DNA of 64,000 bases from Pseudomonas neuropathica. Its GTDB lineage: Bacteria; Pseudomonadota; Gammaproteobacteria; Pseudomonadales; Pseudomonadaceae. Location of the stretch: NCBI RefSeq assembly GCF_015461835.1, contig NZ_JACOPX010000008.1, positions 1 through 64,000 of the forward strand. The letters are read 5' to 3'. The position numbers and the translations under genes are program-made. The first letter of the stretch is position 1, and each line of letters opens with the position of its first letter. The notes beneath the pieces are model-generated. The model was not told the DNA's origin and ran no database searches. It worked only from the letters and a program-made list of their open reading frames with translations. Shown here piece by piece: positions 36,378 to 45,428 of the stretch.

Positions 36378-38969
36378 TCACTTTTTCAGCCCCAGGCGTT
36401 TGCGCATTTCGGCGGTGATGCTCTGGCGGGTTTTCTTCATGTCGGCCCACGGCTCGTCACCGACCTCAGCCAACCGCTCATGAACGTTGTGCACGTTCCA
36501 CTGATTGCCGCCCTTGAGCTCGGCAACCTCTTCGCGAAACAGCGGCACCGACACCGGCAAGCCTTCGCGGGTGCGCGCGGCGTAAGCGCAGATAGTGGTG
36601 GCGCCCAGACCGTTGCGCAGGTAATCGATAAAGATCCGCCCGACGCGGTTTTTCGGCCCGGACACCGCAGAAAAACGCTCCGGCAACAGCTTGGCGATAT
36701 GACTGACGATGGCGTGGCTGAAGTCCTTGACCTCGTCCCAACCGAGTTTGCGGGTCAGCGGCACCACCAGGTGAATACCCTTGCCGCCGCTGGTTTTGAG
36801 AAACGCCTTGAGACCCAGTTCATCAAGTACGGTCAATGTCAGTGCCGTCGCTTCGACCATGCTTTTCCATGGCAGTGCCGGATCCGGATCGAGGTCAAGA
36901 ACGAAGCGATCGGGCTTGTCCAGATCGACCGTGGTCGCGTTCCAGGTGTGCAGTTCGACGGTGCTCATCTGTACCGCGCCGATCAGCGCCTCGGCGTTGT
37001 TGATCAGCATCACCGGTTGCCCGGTGACGTCTTTGTCCAGCGTGGTAATGCCGGGGATCGCCAGGCGTTCAGCGTTCTTCTGGAAGAATAATTCGCCGGC
37101 GATGCCGTCCGGCGCGCGCACCAGCGCGACCGGACGATCCTTGAGCTGCGGCAGGATCCATTCGGCAACGCTAGCGTAGTACTCGGCCAGTTGCATCTTG
37201 GTGGTGCCGCTGACTGTGTCGATCACCCGATCCGGGTGAGTGATGCGCACCTTGCCGTTGGCCAGTCCGAGCTGCGACGGTGCGGTTTCTGCGCTGCTCG
37301 CCGGGGCTTTTTTCGGCGCTTTCTTCGTGGCTGATTTCTTCGCTGCAGTCTTCACCGGTTTCGCTCGCTCCTCAGTGATGGCTTTGGCCGGTTTGTCATT
37401 GCGCAAGCCATGAAACACGGCGTGGCGCACTGAACCGTCCTTGGTCATTTCGGCAAATGCGACTTCCGCCAGCAGTTTCGGCTTGAGCCAGTGCACGCCT
37501 TTGACCTCGAAGCCGCTGGGTGGATTGACCACCGCCGGCTTCTTCACCTGCAACGGTTTGAGCTGGGCCAGAATGCTTTTCAACGTCGACTCGTTGAAAC
37601 CGGTGCCGACTTTGCCGGCGTAGCGCAACTCGCCGCTGTCGCGATCATGCAGCCCCAGCAGCAAGGCGCCGAAGGCACTGCGCGAACCTTTCGGATCGGT
37701 GTAGCCGATGATGACGAATTCCTGGCGATGTTTGCACTTGAGCTTGATCCAGTCACTGCTGCGCCGGGATACATAAGGCGAGCCGAGGCGTTTGCCGATC
37801 AGGCCTTCCATCTGCATCTGGCAGGCGCTGTTGAGCAGCGCATCCGGGGTTTCGTCGAAGGCTTCGGAGAAGCGCAACAACGGTTGCTCATGACTGCCGA
37901 GCACCGTGGCCAGCGCAGCGCGACGTTCCTCGACCGGCACTTCACGCAGGTCGACACCGTTGAGATACGGCAGATCGAACAGGTAGTAGAGAATGTTGCC
38001 GCTGCTTCCAGCTTCAAAAGCATTTTGCAGGGCCTGAAAGTCCGGTACGCCGTGTTCGTTGGCGACAACCATTTCGCCGTCGAGCCACGCCGATTCCAAT
38101 CCCAGCGCGGCCAGGGCAGCGGCCTGTTGCGGCAACTTGTGCGTCCAGTCATGACCGTTGCGAGTGAACAGTTGCACCTGATCATGATCGATGCGCGCCA
38201 TGATCCGGTAGCCATCGAATTTGATCTCGTAACTCCACTGCCCTTGCGGCGCGCTGTCGACCAGCGTTGCCAGTTCCGGTTTCAGTTGTGCCGGCAGTTT
38301 GGCTTTTTGCGCACCGTTGAGCTTGCCGGTCGCAGTTTTGCGTGTCTTGGCCGGGGGCTTTTTCAGCGGTTTGCTTTGCTCGGCGGCCAGTTTGGGTTTG
38401 CCCACTAACGTGCGTTCGCTCAGCACACTGTCCGGTTCGGCCAGCAACACGTCGTAATCATCCTGCGGCCGTGCGGCGCTGTCCTGATGCTTGATCAAAA
38501 ACCATTGTTCTTTTTTGCCCGGCATGTGCGTGCGCACCAGGTTCCAGATACCGCCGAGCTTCTCGCCTTGCAGTTCGAACTTGAGCTTGCCCTTGGCGTA
38601 GGCCTTGTGCGGATCTTCCAGCGGTATCCACACGCCACGATCCCAGACAATCACATCGCCGGCGCCGTAATGCCCTTGCGGAATGCTGCCCTCAAACGTT
38701 GCGTAATCCAGCGGATGATCCTCGACATGCACCGCCAGCCGCTTGACCTTGGGGTCGAGTGACGGCCCTTTTGGCACCGCCCAGCTCTTCAGTGCGCCAT
38801 CGAGTTCCAGGCGAAAGTCATAATGCAGGTGTGAAGCGTCGTGCTTCTGGATGCAGAACTGCAGAGCATGCTCGGCAGCGGTTTTACGTCCCGAGCGCTT
38901 GACGGCAGCCGGTTCCGAGGTCGCCGAAAAATCGCGCATGCGGTTGTAGTCGTCGAGGTTCCTGTTCAT
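36378..38969 (-). CDS. ligD: Multifunctional DNA ligase D
   Basis: LigD performs non-homologous end joining together with Ku. The 863-residue protein has the order phosphoesterase (about 30-180, with HLHYDFRLE), ATP-dependent ligase (about 230-530; adenylated Lys250 in EIKFDGYR), a lysine/alanine-rich linker, and a polymerase/primase domain (about 580-840; metal-binding DLDPD, RIFIDYLRN). The length is normal for pseudomonads. No ku gene lies in the window, so it must be elsewhere. AGGTG precedes the ATG. Confidence 0.94.
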   Translation of the reverse strand: MNRNLDDYNRMRDFSATSEPAAVKRSGRKTAAEHALQFCIQKHDASHLHYDFRLELDGALKSWAVPKGPSLDPKVKRLAVHVEDHPLDYATFEGSIPQGHYGAGDVIVWDRGVWIPLEDPHKAYAKGKLKFELQGEKLGGIWNLVRTHMPGKKEQWFLIKHQDSAARPQDDYDVLLAEPDSVLSERTLVGKPKLAAEQSKPLKKPPAKTRKTATGKLNGAQKAKLPAQLKPELATLVDSAPQGQWSYEIKFDGYRIMARIDHDQVQLFTRNGHDWTHKLPQQAAALAALGLESAWLDGEMVVANEHGVPDFQALQNAFEAGSSGNILYYLFDLPYLNGVDLREVPVEERRAALATVLGSHEQPLLRFSEAFDETPDALLNSACQMQMEGLIGKRLGSPYVSRRSSDWIKLKCKHRQEFVIIGYTDPKGSRSAFGALLLGLHDRDSGELRYAGKVGTGFNESTLKSILAQLKPLQVKKPAVVNPPSGFEVKGVHWLKPKLLAEVAFAEMTKDGSVRHAVFHGLRNDKPAKAITEERAKPVKTAAKKSATKKAPKKAPASSAETAPSQLGLANGKVRITHPDRVIDTVSGTTKMQLAEYYASVAEWILPQLKDRPVALVRAPDGIAGELFFQKNAERLAIPGITTLDKDVTGQPVMLINNAEALIGAVQMSTVELHTWNATTVDLDKPDRFVLDLDPDPALPWKSMVEATALTLTVLDELGLKAFLKTSGGKGIHLVVPLTRKLGWDEVKDFSHAIVSHIAKLLPERFSAVSGPKNRVGRIFIDYLRNGLGATTICAYAARTREGLPVSVPLFREEVAELKGGNQWNVHNVHERLAEVGDEPWADMKKTRQSITAEMRKRLGLKK

Positions 38970-38986
38970 CGTGCACCTGCCTTGTT

Positions 38987-39940
38987 TCAGCCCATTCGGG
39001 TCACGGTCAGCGCCACCACTGCGATGCGGTCGACCCGTTGATAGCCGGGGTTGAGCAGTTCTTCGCCAAAAACATCCGGGTCGAGTTCGCGGTACGTCCA
39101 GCCGAAACGTTTTTCATCGAGGCGTGGCAGCACGGTGTCGAGAAACGGATCACGACCATCGACCATCGCCACACCGGTGTAGAGCAGCAGCGAGCCACCA
39201 GGCGCCAATCGATTCAAGGCCTGTTCGACGATGCGCAGCGAAAGCCCTGCCCCCAGCGTCCCGCCACCGTGGCGATAGGCGCGTTCCGCCGGGTCGGCCA
39301 TGTACGGCGGGTTGGCGACGATCAGGTCGAACTCGCCGTCGACGCCCTGCAACAGATCACTGGCGCGCACGTCGACGTTAGCGACTTCCGCCAGTGCGGC
39401 GTTGATCGCGGTCAGACGCAGCGCTGCAGGGTTGATGTCCAGCGCCAGCACCTCTGCCTCGCGACGGGCGCGGCCGATCAGAATCGCACCGACGCCAGCG
39501 CCGCAGCCGATGTCCACCGCGCGATGGATCGGCGCGAAGTTCTGCTGCAGATGGGCGTGGATCAATTGCGCAAAGCGGTAGGTGTCGGGGCCGAAAAACA
39601 CCGCGTCAGCGGCCTCGGTGGGAAATGCCGAATGGACGAACAGCAAATCATCCAGGCTCGACCAGCGCACCCGACTCTTCAGCTCACCTTCGTAGTGATC
39701 AATGATCTGTGCATCTTGCAGTTGCCGCTGTTCATCGGCCGACAACAACCCCGGCGTGAACGGACGCGACCAGCCGAACACATCGCGCAAAGAGTCGGCC
39801 ATCTGGCCCTCGTCACGCTGGTTGACCCGTTGATGGGTCAACGGCGTCGGCGTGGTGAACCGATATCCGTCTGCCAACAAGCGCCGGCCCAATTGCAGCA
39901 GCACGAGGTCGTTGGGGCAGAGTTGTTCTTCCTGATTCAT
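38987..39940 (-). CDS. Class I methyltransferase (PrmC/RlmG-like NPPY type)
   Basis: A 317-residue SAM-dependent methyltransferase. Motif I is DIGCGAGVGAI at about residue 147, and the NPPY motif in LIVANPPYMAD suggests N-methylation of glutamine or a nucleobase. The N-terminal region is family-specific. The gene follows the haem-oxygenase-like enzyme gene after 11 bp, its ribosome site (AAGGA) overlapping that stop region, so they are translationally coupled. The substrate is unknown. Not the canonical prmC, which would be near prfA. Confidence 0.83.
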   Translation of the reverse strand: MNQEEQLCPNDLVLLQLGRRLLADGYRFTTPTPLTHQRVNQRDEGQMADSLRDVFGWSRPFTPGLLSADEQRQLQDAQIIDHYEGELKSRVRWSSLDDLLFVHSAFPTEAADAVFFGPDTYRFAQLIHAHLQQNFAPIHRAVDIGCGAGVGAILIGRARREAEVLALDINPAALRLTAINAALAEVANVDVRASDLLQGVDGEFDLIVANPPYMADPAERAYRHGGGTLGAGLSLRIVEQALNRLAPGGSLLLYTGVAMVDGRDPFLDTVLPRLDEKRFGWTYRELDPDVFGEELLNPGYQRVDRIAVVALTVTRMG

Positions 39941-39951
39941 CGGCGGTGTCC

Positions 39952-41328
39952 TTAAGGCAAGCGGGATTTGAGTTCGATAAAACGCCGGGTGGCGAGCAGC
40001 CCGGCCGGGTGTGCATGGCGGGCCGGGGCGAGCCAGGGGATCAAAATCGCCATTTGCGCCGAGGCATCCTGACCTTGCAGCGCGGTGTTGAGCGCCTGTA
40101 CGTCGGGGTCCTGTGCAAGCCCTTCGATGGGCGCTGCGGTCTGACTGTGCCGCCGAACGGGTTTCGCTTTATCCGACAGCGTCCAGTCGCCGGCGATCCA
40201 GTCGTGCACCAGTTGTTTCTCGTAGGCATTGAACACGCCGAACATCGCCGCACCGTCGCCTGCGATCAGTTGCCAAAAACGGCTGGCCTGCGGGTCTTCG
40301 TGGCGTTTGATCCAGCCCTTGTTCTGCAACGCTTGAAGAAATCCGGGCAATTGCTCCGGTGCGGCCAGCCACTGATTGACGGTCTGCCCTTCGAAACGGC
40401 AGTAATCGGAATGCATGTGTTGGGCGAATGGGCACTTGCGCTCGAGCATCGCCAGCAATTGCTGCTCGAGGTCGAAGCCTTCAATGATTGCGCGGCTGCC
40501 CTGCCCCAGATCGTTGAGCCGATAGCCCAGCGCTACCCGACGCAGAAATTCGGCGCGATCGGCCTCGAGCGGCAGCAGGTCAAGCGCCGCCTGTACGGCT
40601 TTTTGCGCATGGCCGGTGCTGGCGTTGTCGATGGTCACGTGCAGGGTGAAATAGTACGGATCGATGCCTAGCTCACTGAGTTCGTAACTGCTGATCAACA
40701 GGTGCAACGGCAGTTGTTCATAGCCGAGGTTGTAGCCGATCACCTCGGGCAAATAATCAGCACCACAGACACCGAGGGCCAGCTGTATCGCGCCTTGCAG
40801 GTAGCGTTCATCGTCGATGGCGCTGCCATCCTGCAAATCGTGCTCGGCGAGTAATTTCTGATAAATCACCACGTGATTTTGCGCCGGATTGCCTTCGCCC
40901 AGCTCTTCCAGAAAGGTTCGCAGCAGGCCCTGGAAACGCGGGTCTTGCCAGCGCGGCAACAGACCATGGAGCCAAGCGCCGTCGACTAGTTTGGTCGGTG
41001 CGACCGCTTGCAGAAAATACAGTGCCTGCGCCTTGCCACGGAAGAATTGCCGAGGCCCGCCGGCCTTGCGCTGTTGCAGGTAATCGGCGTATTGCCGGGC
41101 GACGTCGGCGCAATGTTCGGCTACCCAGGCGTGCCACGTTGCCGGGTCTTCAGGCAACACATCGGTAAGTTGCGCGGCGTGTTGCAGTTGCTCCTGCAAA
41201 AACGCCTGCGCAAGGTCTTGGGAATCGTCATCGCGCAACAACGCTTCATAGACCTGCCGCATGTTCCCGGCGGCGTTCATCAGGTGCGGTTGGGCAGGCG
41301 CGGCTTGCAGGGGTGTCAGGACAGTCAT
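39952..41328 (-). CDS. Iron-containing redox enzyme family (haem-oxygenase-like) protein
   Basis: A 458-residue helical protein of the haem-oxygenase-like diiron superfamily (Haem_oxygenas_2 type). Possible metal ligands are in FLEELGEGNPAQNHVVIY (Glu, His) and LHVTIDNASTGHAQ (His, Asp, His). The C-terminal about 150 residues look like a separate domain ending near FIELKSRLP. Superfamily members perform unusual oxidations such as N-oxygenation or C-C cleavage. It is directly followed by a methyltransferase gene, suggesting a two-step modification. Substrate unknown. Confidence 0.75.
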   Translation of the reverse strand: MTVLTPLQAAPAQPHLMNAAGNMRQVYEALLRDDDSQDLAQAFLQEQLQHAAQLTDVLPEDPATWHAWVAEHCADVARQYADYLQQRKAGGPRQFFRGKAQALYFLQAVAPTKLVDGAWLHGLLPRWQDPRFQGLLRTFLEELGEGNPAQNHVVIYQKLLAEHDLQDGSAIDDERYLQGAIQLALGVCGADYLPEVIGYNLGYEQLPLHLLISSYELSELGIDPYYFTLHVTIDNASTGHAQKAVQAALDLLPLEADRAEFLRRVALGYRLNDLGQGSRAIIEGFDLEQQLLAMLERKCPFAQHMHSDYCRFEGQTVNQWLAAPEQLPGFLQALQNKGWIKRHEDPQASRFWQLIAGDGAAMFGVFNAYEKQLVHDWIAGDWTLSDKAKPVRRHSQTAAPIEGLAQDPDVQALNTALQGQDASAQMAILIPWLAPARHAHPAGLLATRRFIELKSRLP

Positions 41329-41473
41329 GGCAAAATTCTCGGTCGGTTGGCAGGACGCTGTTCCACACGCCTCTACAGCAGCAGAGAGGCAGCGCCTGCG
41401 AAAAATTCAATCGACGTGAAAATTGCCCGGACGGACGGCCGTCTGCGCGATCCTCGCACACACTTGATTCCTC

Positions 41474-41557
41474 TGTAGGAGCTGCCGAAGGCTGCGATCT
41501 TTTGATTTTGATTTTAAAAAACAAGATCAAAAGATCGCAGCCTTCGGCATCTCCTAC
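41474..41557. repeat. REP doublet upstream of RAYT gene
   Basis: Inverted copies of GTAGGAGCTGCCGAAGGCTG flank an AT-rich spacer. The second half ends with a changed base (GGCATCTCCTAC). It forms the left border of the RAYT gene. Confidence 0.9.
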
Positions 41558-41601
41558 GGGGTTACATCGTGCAATGGGTTGAGTTCGCGTAAAGGTGAGG
41601 G

Positions 41602-42102
41602 ATGGCTAACGTTCAGGAACGATGTTTTTGGGAGGGCAAAGGAATGCCTGTTGCTGCAAAGGCGTGTGGATTACGCAAGGGACGCTATAGCGAGGCTGGA
41701 CGTATTTATCTGCTCACCGCCGTCGTTTACGAACGTCAGTCAATATTTTCGGATTGGCGTTTGGGAAGACTGCTGGTAGAGCAAATGCGTGCAGCCGATG
41801 ACGAGGGAATGGTTCAGTCGCTGGCGTGGGTGGTGATGCCGGATCATCTGCATTGGCTGATTGAATTGAAACAAGGTTCATTGGCAGCGCTCATGTGCCG
41901 CGTGAAATCGCGCAGTTGTCGCTCGATCAATCTCAAGCGTGGCAGTCAGGGACGGTTATGGCATCGCGGTTACTACGACCGGGCGTTGCGTCGCGATGAA
42001 GATCTTAAAGCGGCGGCCCGATATATCGTTATGAACCCGATACGCGCCGGATTGGTTCGGCGTGTGGGGGACTACCCGTTATGGGATGCAATTTGGTTTT
42101 GA
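41602..42102 (+). CDS. REP-associated tyrosine transposase (RAYT)
   Basis: A 166-residue Y1-type transposase of the TnpA_REP group. The metal-binding HUH motif is HLHW in MPDHLHWLIE, and the catalytic tyrosine is in ARYIVMNPIRAGLV. Such enzymes nick REP hairpins and are thought to drive REPIN dispersal. It is flanked on both sides by REP doublets of the GAGCTGCCGAAGG family, its presumed substrate. An alternative start is at 41644 (MPVAAKA), but both starts have purine-rich upstream sequence. Looks intact. Confidence 0.9.
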   Translation: MANVQERCFWEGKGMPVAAKACGLRKGRYSEAGRIYLLTAVVYERQSIFSDWRLGRLLVEQMRAADDEGMVQSLAWVVMPDHLHWLIELKQGSLAALMCRVKSRSCRSINLKRGSQGRLWHRGYYDRALRRDEDLKAAARYIVMNPIRAGLVRRVGDYPLWDAIWF

Positions 42103-42184
42103 AGATCAAAAGATCGCAGCCTTCGGCAGCTCCTACATGGAATGATGTACACCCTGTAGCTGCCGAAGGCTGCGATCTTTTGAT
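42103..42184. repeat. REP doublet downstream of RAYT gene
   Basis: A half at 42103-42137 (ending TCCTACA) and an inverted half at 42155-42184 start right after the RAYT stop codon. Same family as the upstream doublet, here with the hairpins facing in the other order. Confidence 0.9.
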
Positions 42185-42191
42185 GTTGCTT

Positions 42192-42950
42192 TCAGGCCTG
42201 GCCCTTGGCCTGCTGTTCCAGATGCACCTGCAACTCAGGATCGATCCGCAATGCTGCTGCCAGTTCATCCAGATAACTGCGCTCGTCGTCCTGCTGGTCA
42301 TCCACGAGTATCACGCTGACCAGATACATTTCAGCGGCCATGGCCGGATCGCCTTTGGCCGCCTGCGCGACTTCGCTGGCGTCCAGCGGTTTCGAGACTT
42401 CGTCCTCAAACCATTGCTGCAATTGTGGGTCGTCGGTGTGTTTGCTGATTTCCCCACTGATCATCTGTTGTTCCCGGGCGTCGATCTCACCGTCAGCCTT
42501 GGCCGCCGCGATCAACGCGCGCAATACAGCGTGGCTGTGCTCCTCGACTTCCGGGCCGGCAAGCAGATTCGCCGTTTGCGGGACCTGTTGCGGGGCTGCG
42601 CTGGCCTGACTGCGTTGCCAGGCTTGATACGCCTGATAGGCCATCATCCCCAGTGACGCCAACGCCGCATAGTTGGTGCCGCCGGAGCGACTTTGCGTAC
42701 CGCCCCCACCGCCCAGTGCCCCACCCAATGCGCCGCCAAGACCACCACCGGCACCGCCGCCGAGCAAGCCGCCCAAGCCGCCAAGTCCACCGGCAGATCC
42801 GCCGCCGCTGGCCGCGCCCGAGCCGCCGCCGAGCAGTCCACCCAGCAACCCACCCAAACCACCCAAACCAGCGCCGGCAGACGCTGAAGATTGTTGTCCC
42901 GCCGAGGCCTGGCCTCGCAGCAGTTGTTCAAGCAAATCGCTGGTGTTCAT
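42192..42950 (-). CDS. DUF533/YebE-like inner-membrane protein
   Basis: A 252-residue protein. The N-terminal part has a conserved opening (MNTSDLLEQLLRGQ), then a long glycine-rich low-complexity segment (about 30-90), a short hydrophobic stretch (YAALASLGMMAYQAYQAW), and a C-terminal TerB-like helical domain (LRALIAAAKADGEIDAREQQMI). This is the YebE/DUF533 layout. Function unknown, with a link to envelope stress in E. coli. GAGGATGACGTC precedes the ATG at 42950. Confidence 0.85.
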   Translation of the reverse strand: MNTSDLLEQLLRGQASAGQQSSASAGAGLGGLGGLLGGLLGGGSGAASGGGSAGGLGGLGGLLGGGAGGGLGGALGGALGGGGGTQSRSGGTNYAALASLGMMAYQAYQAWQRSQASAAPQQVPQTANLLAGPEVEEHSHAVLRALIAAAKADGEIDAREQQMISGEISKHTDDPQLQQWFEDEVSKPLDASEVAQAAKGDPAMAAEMYLVSVILVDDQQDDERSYLDELAAALRIDPELQVHLEQQAKGQA

Positions 42951-43209
42951 GACGTCATCCTCAAGCATTGGCAGTGACTGCGTCTGGCAACGATAGACCC
43001 CTCAAGCCATAGCGCCAGCACCGTTTGGCTGACACTCAAGGGTCTGACGGATTTCGCCCGCGTTTTTTTTCGCCGGCCAGCTAAGATTGATCAGTGGTGA
43101 ACCTTATCCCGGCCAGACCGGTCGATAGCTGCAACCCCGACCCGGTTTGCCGGCGCCCTGCTACTCAAGGGTGATACCCGGCTTGCTTCACTTTCTGGAG
43201 AACGCCCCC

Positions 43210-43932
43210 GTGATATCGACCGTACACATCGCCAGGCTCAAAGCATGGGGCGCACATGGTTTTACCGCGACTGGCGTGGTCACAGCCTTCCTGGCCACCC
43301 TCGCCCTGTTGGAAAACCAGCCGACCCATTGCCTGATGTGGCTGGGCGTGGCGCTGATTGTCGACGGCCTCGACGGCGCACTGGCGCGCAAGGTCAACGT
43401 GCAATCGGTGCTGCCGAGCTTCGACGGTTCGATCCTCGATCTGGTGATCGATTACCTGACATACGTGTTCATCCCGGCGCTGTTCATCTATCGCTACATT
43501 CCGTTGCCCGACTACACCCTGCTGCTGACCGTGTCGCTGATTCTGGTGTCGTCGCTGTTCTGCTTCTGCAACGTCAACATGAAGAGCAAGGACAACTACT
43601 TTGTCGGCTTTCCGGCGGCGTGGAATGTGGTCGCACTGTGCCTTTACATCATTGGGCCGGGGCCGTGGATCACCTTCCTGACCGTGATCGGTCTGGCGTT
43701 GCTGACGGTGACGCGAATGAAGTTCCTGCACCCGTTCCGCGTGCGCCGGTTCATGCCGATCAACATTGCGGTGACGGCGATCTGGCTGCTGTGCAGTTTG
43801 TCGCTGGTGCTCAACCACCCGGTGATCAACCCGTTGGTGATGGGCTTGTGGTTGCTGATGTCGGCGTACTTTCTGGGGATCTGCATCTGGCGCACGGCGC
43901 TGGAGTGGTTTGATCGGCCGCAGGTGAAATAG
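43210..43932 (+). CDS. pcs: Phosphatidylcholine synthase
   Basis: Pcs condenses CDP-diacylglycerol with choline to phosphatidylcholine in the inner membrane. The 240-residue protein has about eight transmembrane segments and the CDP-alcohol phosphotransferase motif spread over DGLDGALARKV...FDGSILDLVIDY, with the Pcs-type spacing. I chose the GTG at 43210 (VISTVHIARLKAWGAHGFTA), preceded by CTGGAG, over an in-frame start at 43147. Choline must come from outside, fitting a plant- or animal-associated habit. Confidence 0.9.
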   Translation: MISTVHIARLKAWGAHGFTATGVVTAFLATLALLENQPTHCLMWLGVALIVDGLDGALARKVNVQSVLPSFDGSILDLVIDYLTYVFIPALFIYRYIPLPDYTLLLTVSLILVSSLFCFCNVNMKSKDNYFVGFPAAWNVVALCLYIIGPGPWITFLTVIGLALLTVTRMKFLHPFRVRRFMPINIAVTAIWLLCSLSLVLNHPVINPLVMGLWLLMSAYFLGICIWRTALEWFDRPQVK

Positions 43933-43959
43933 GTCTTCCGCCCCAGCTACATTTACCCT

Positions 43960-44049
43960 TGTGGGAGCGAGCTTGCTCGCGAAGACGGAGTGTCAGACAA
44001 CATCTGTGTTGAATGACACAGCGCTTTCGCGAGCAAGCTCGCTCCCACA
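43960..44049. repeat. REP doublet, GAGCTTGCTCGCGA family
   Basis: Inverted TGTGGGAGCGAGCTTGCTCG copies between the convergent pcs and methyltransferase genes. Confidence 0.9.
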
Positions 44050-44084
44050 GGGGGATCACCACAAATTTGAAAATGGTGTGTGAC

Positions 44085-44897
44085 TCAGCGTTTAGTGATC
44101 ACCACCTCCAGATACTCACTCGGCACCACCAGCGAACCCTCTCCCGCCCGATTCAACCGATTGAGCAAATCCGCCAGATCACTCTCCAGCGCCTGCCCGC
44201 TCTCCGGCGGTAATGCCGCAAAGGCCTTATGCACCGGCCCATACCAATGGCGAAAGATGTCGATGAAATGCGCCGCCGAGCGATAGCGGAAATTGAAATC
44301 GCGCCGTGTCACCCGCAGCAGAAAATCACGGTCATCGAAATGTTTGTGCAGCCAGGCATCGGAGCCCCAATTCGAGGGAGGCTGGGCACCAGCCGGCGGT
44401 GGCAGATGCCGGCCCAAAACCTTGAACATCTGCCCGACAAAACCTTCCGGCGTCCAGTTGGCCAGACCGATCCGCCCACCACGGCGACAAACCCGGCCCA
44501 GCTCGGCCGCAGCCGTGTCCTGATCCGGCGCGAACATCACACCAAAGGTCGACAGCACCGCGTCGTAACTCTCGTCGGCGAACGGCAGCGCTTCGGCATC
44601 GGCCACCTGAAACGTCACGTCCAGATGCTCCGCCCGGGCCCGATCCTGGCCGCGTTCCAACAAAGCCGCGATGTAGTCGGTCGAGGTGACCTGGCAGCCA
44701 CGGCGCGCCGCCGCCAGCGTCGCATTACCGTTGCCGGCAGCGACATCCAGCACCTCTTCATCGCAACGCAGGTCACAGGCTTCGGCAAGGTTTTCGCCGA
44801 CGATTTGCAACGTCGTGCCAATCAAGGCGTAGTCGCCACTGGCCCAGGCGACTTTCTGGCGTTCCTTCAGGGCTGTCAGATCAATCGGGGTACTCAT
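44085..44897 (-). CDS. Class I SAM-dependent methyltransferase
   Basis: A 270-residue UbiE/Coq5-like methyltransferase. Motif I is VLDVAAGNGNATLAAA at about residue 47, with acidic motif II (VTSTDY) and a later ALPFADESYDAVLSTFGVMFA segment. Substrate unknown. It starts 33 bp downstream of the DUF4242 gene on the same strand, so a two-gene operon is likely. GGAG precedes the ATG by ten bases. Confidence 0.85.
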   Translation of the reverse strand: MSTPIDLTALKERQKVAWASGDYALIGTTLQIVGENLAEACDLRCDEEVLDVAAGNGNATLAAARRGCQVTSTDYIAALLERGQDRARAEHLDVTFQVADAEALPFADESYDAVLSTFGVMFAPDQDTAAAELGRVCRRGGRIGLANWTPEGFVGQMFKVLGRHLPPPAGAQPPSNWGSDAWLHKHFDDRDFLLRVTRRDFNFRYRSAAHFIDIFRHWYGPVHKAFAALPPESGQALESDLADLLNRLNRAGEGSLVVPSEYLEVVITKR

Positions 44898-44930
44898 AAG
44901 AGTGAACTCCGCTGCGGGTGGGGTCGGTGA

Positions 44931-45203
44931 TCATTCGGCCGTCGTCGGATCGATGACCGTCATCACTCGCGCCACACTGTTGGCAGGAAATCCTCCAAGC
45001 CTGGCGTGTTCGCGTACCTGCTCTTCGTCAGGCGCGATGTACACGCAATAGATTTTGTCGGCGGTGACATAACTCTGCAGCCACTGCACCTGTGGCCCAA
45101 GTTCGCGCAACACCTGGCAGGACGTTTGTGAGACGTTTTTGAGTTCGGCTTCGGACAGCTTCCCGGCCCCTGGAATCTCGCGTTCAATCACGAATTTCGG
45201 CAT
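44931..45203 (-). CDS. DUF4242 domain protein
   Basis: A 90-residue ferredoxin-like small protein with the DUF4242 pattern MPKFVIEREIPGAGKLSEAEL, then VQWLQSYVTADKIYCVYIAPDEEQVREHARLGGFPAN. Related proteins have been annotated as nickel-binding, but this is untested here. First gene of a probable operon with the methyltransferase. GAGGTTGCC precedes the ATG. Confidence 0.82.
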   Translation of the reverse strand: MPKFVIEREIPGAGKLSEAELKNVSQTSCQVLRELGPQVQWLQSYVTADKIYCVYIAPDEEQVREHARLGGFPANSVARVMTVIDPTTAE

Positions 45204-45428
45204 GGCAACCTCGCGCTCTTGTTATGGGGCAAGGCCGGCAGTGACCCTGCTCAGGCACTATCGCGCCGAGACCGCTCGGCGTCCCTGCCAATCGTCTGGC
45301 AACCCCGTAAAACCGGGGGTTTGCCGATGAGCGGTGGAAATCTGTAAAGCGTCTGGAACACCTGGAAGATTGCCAACGTTCGAGGATTGGTTTCTGATGC
45401 CCGCTCGCCTCTGGAACGGACTCTACCG

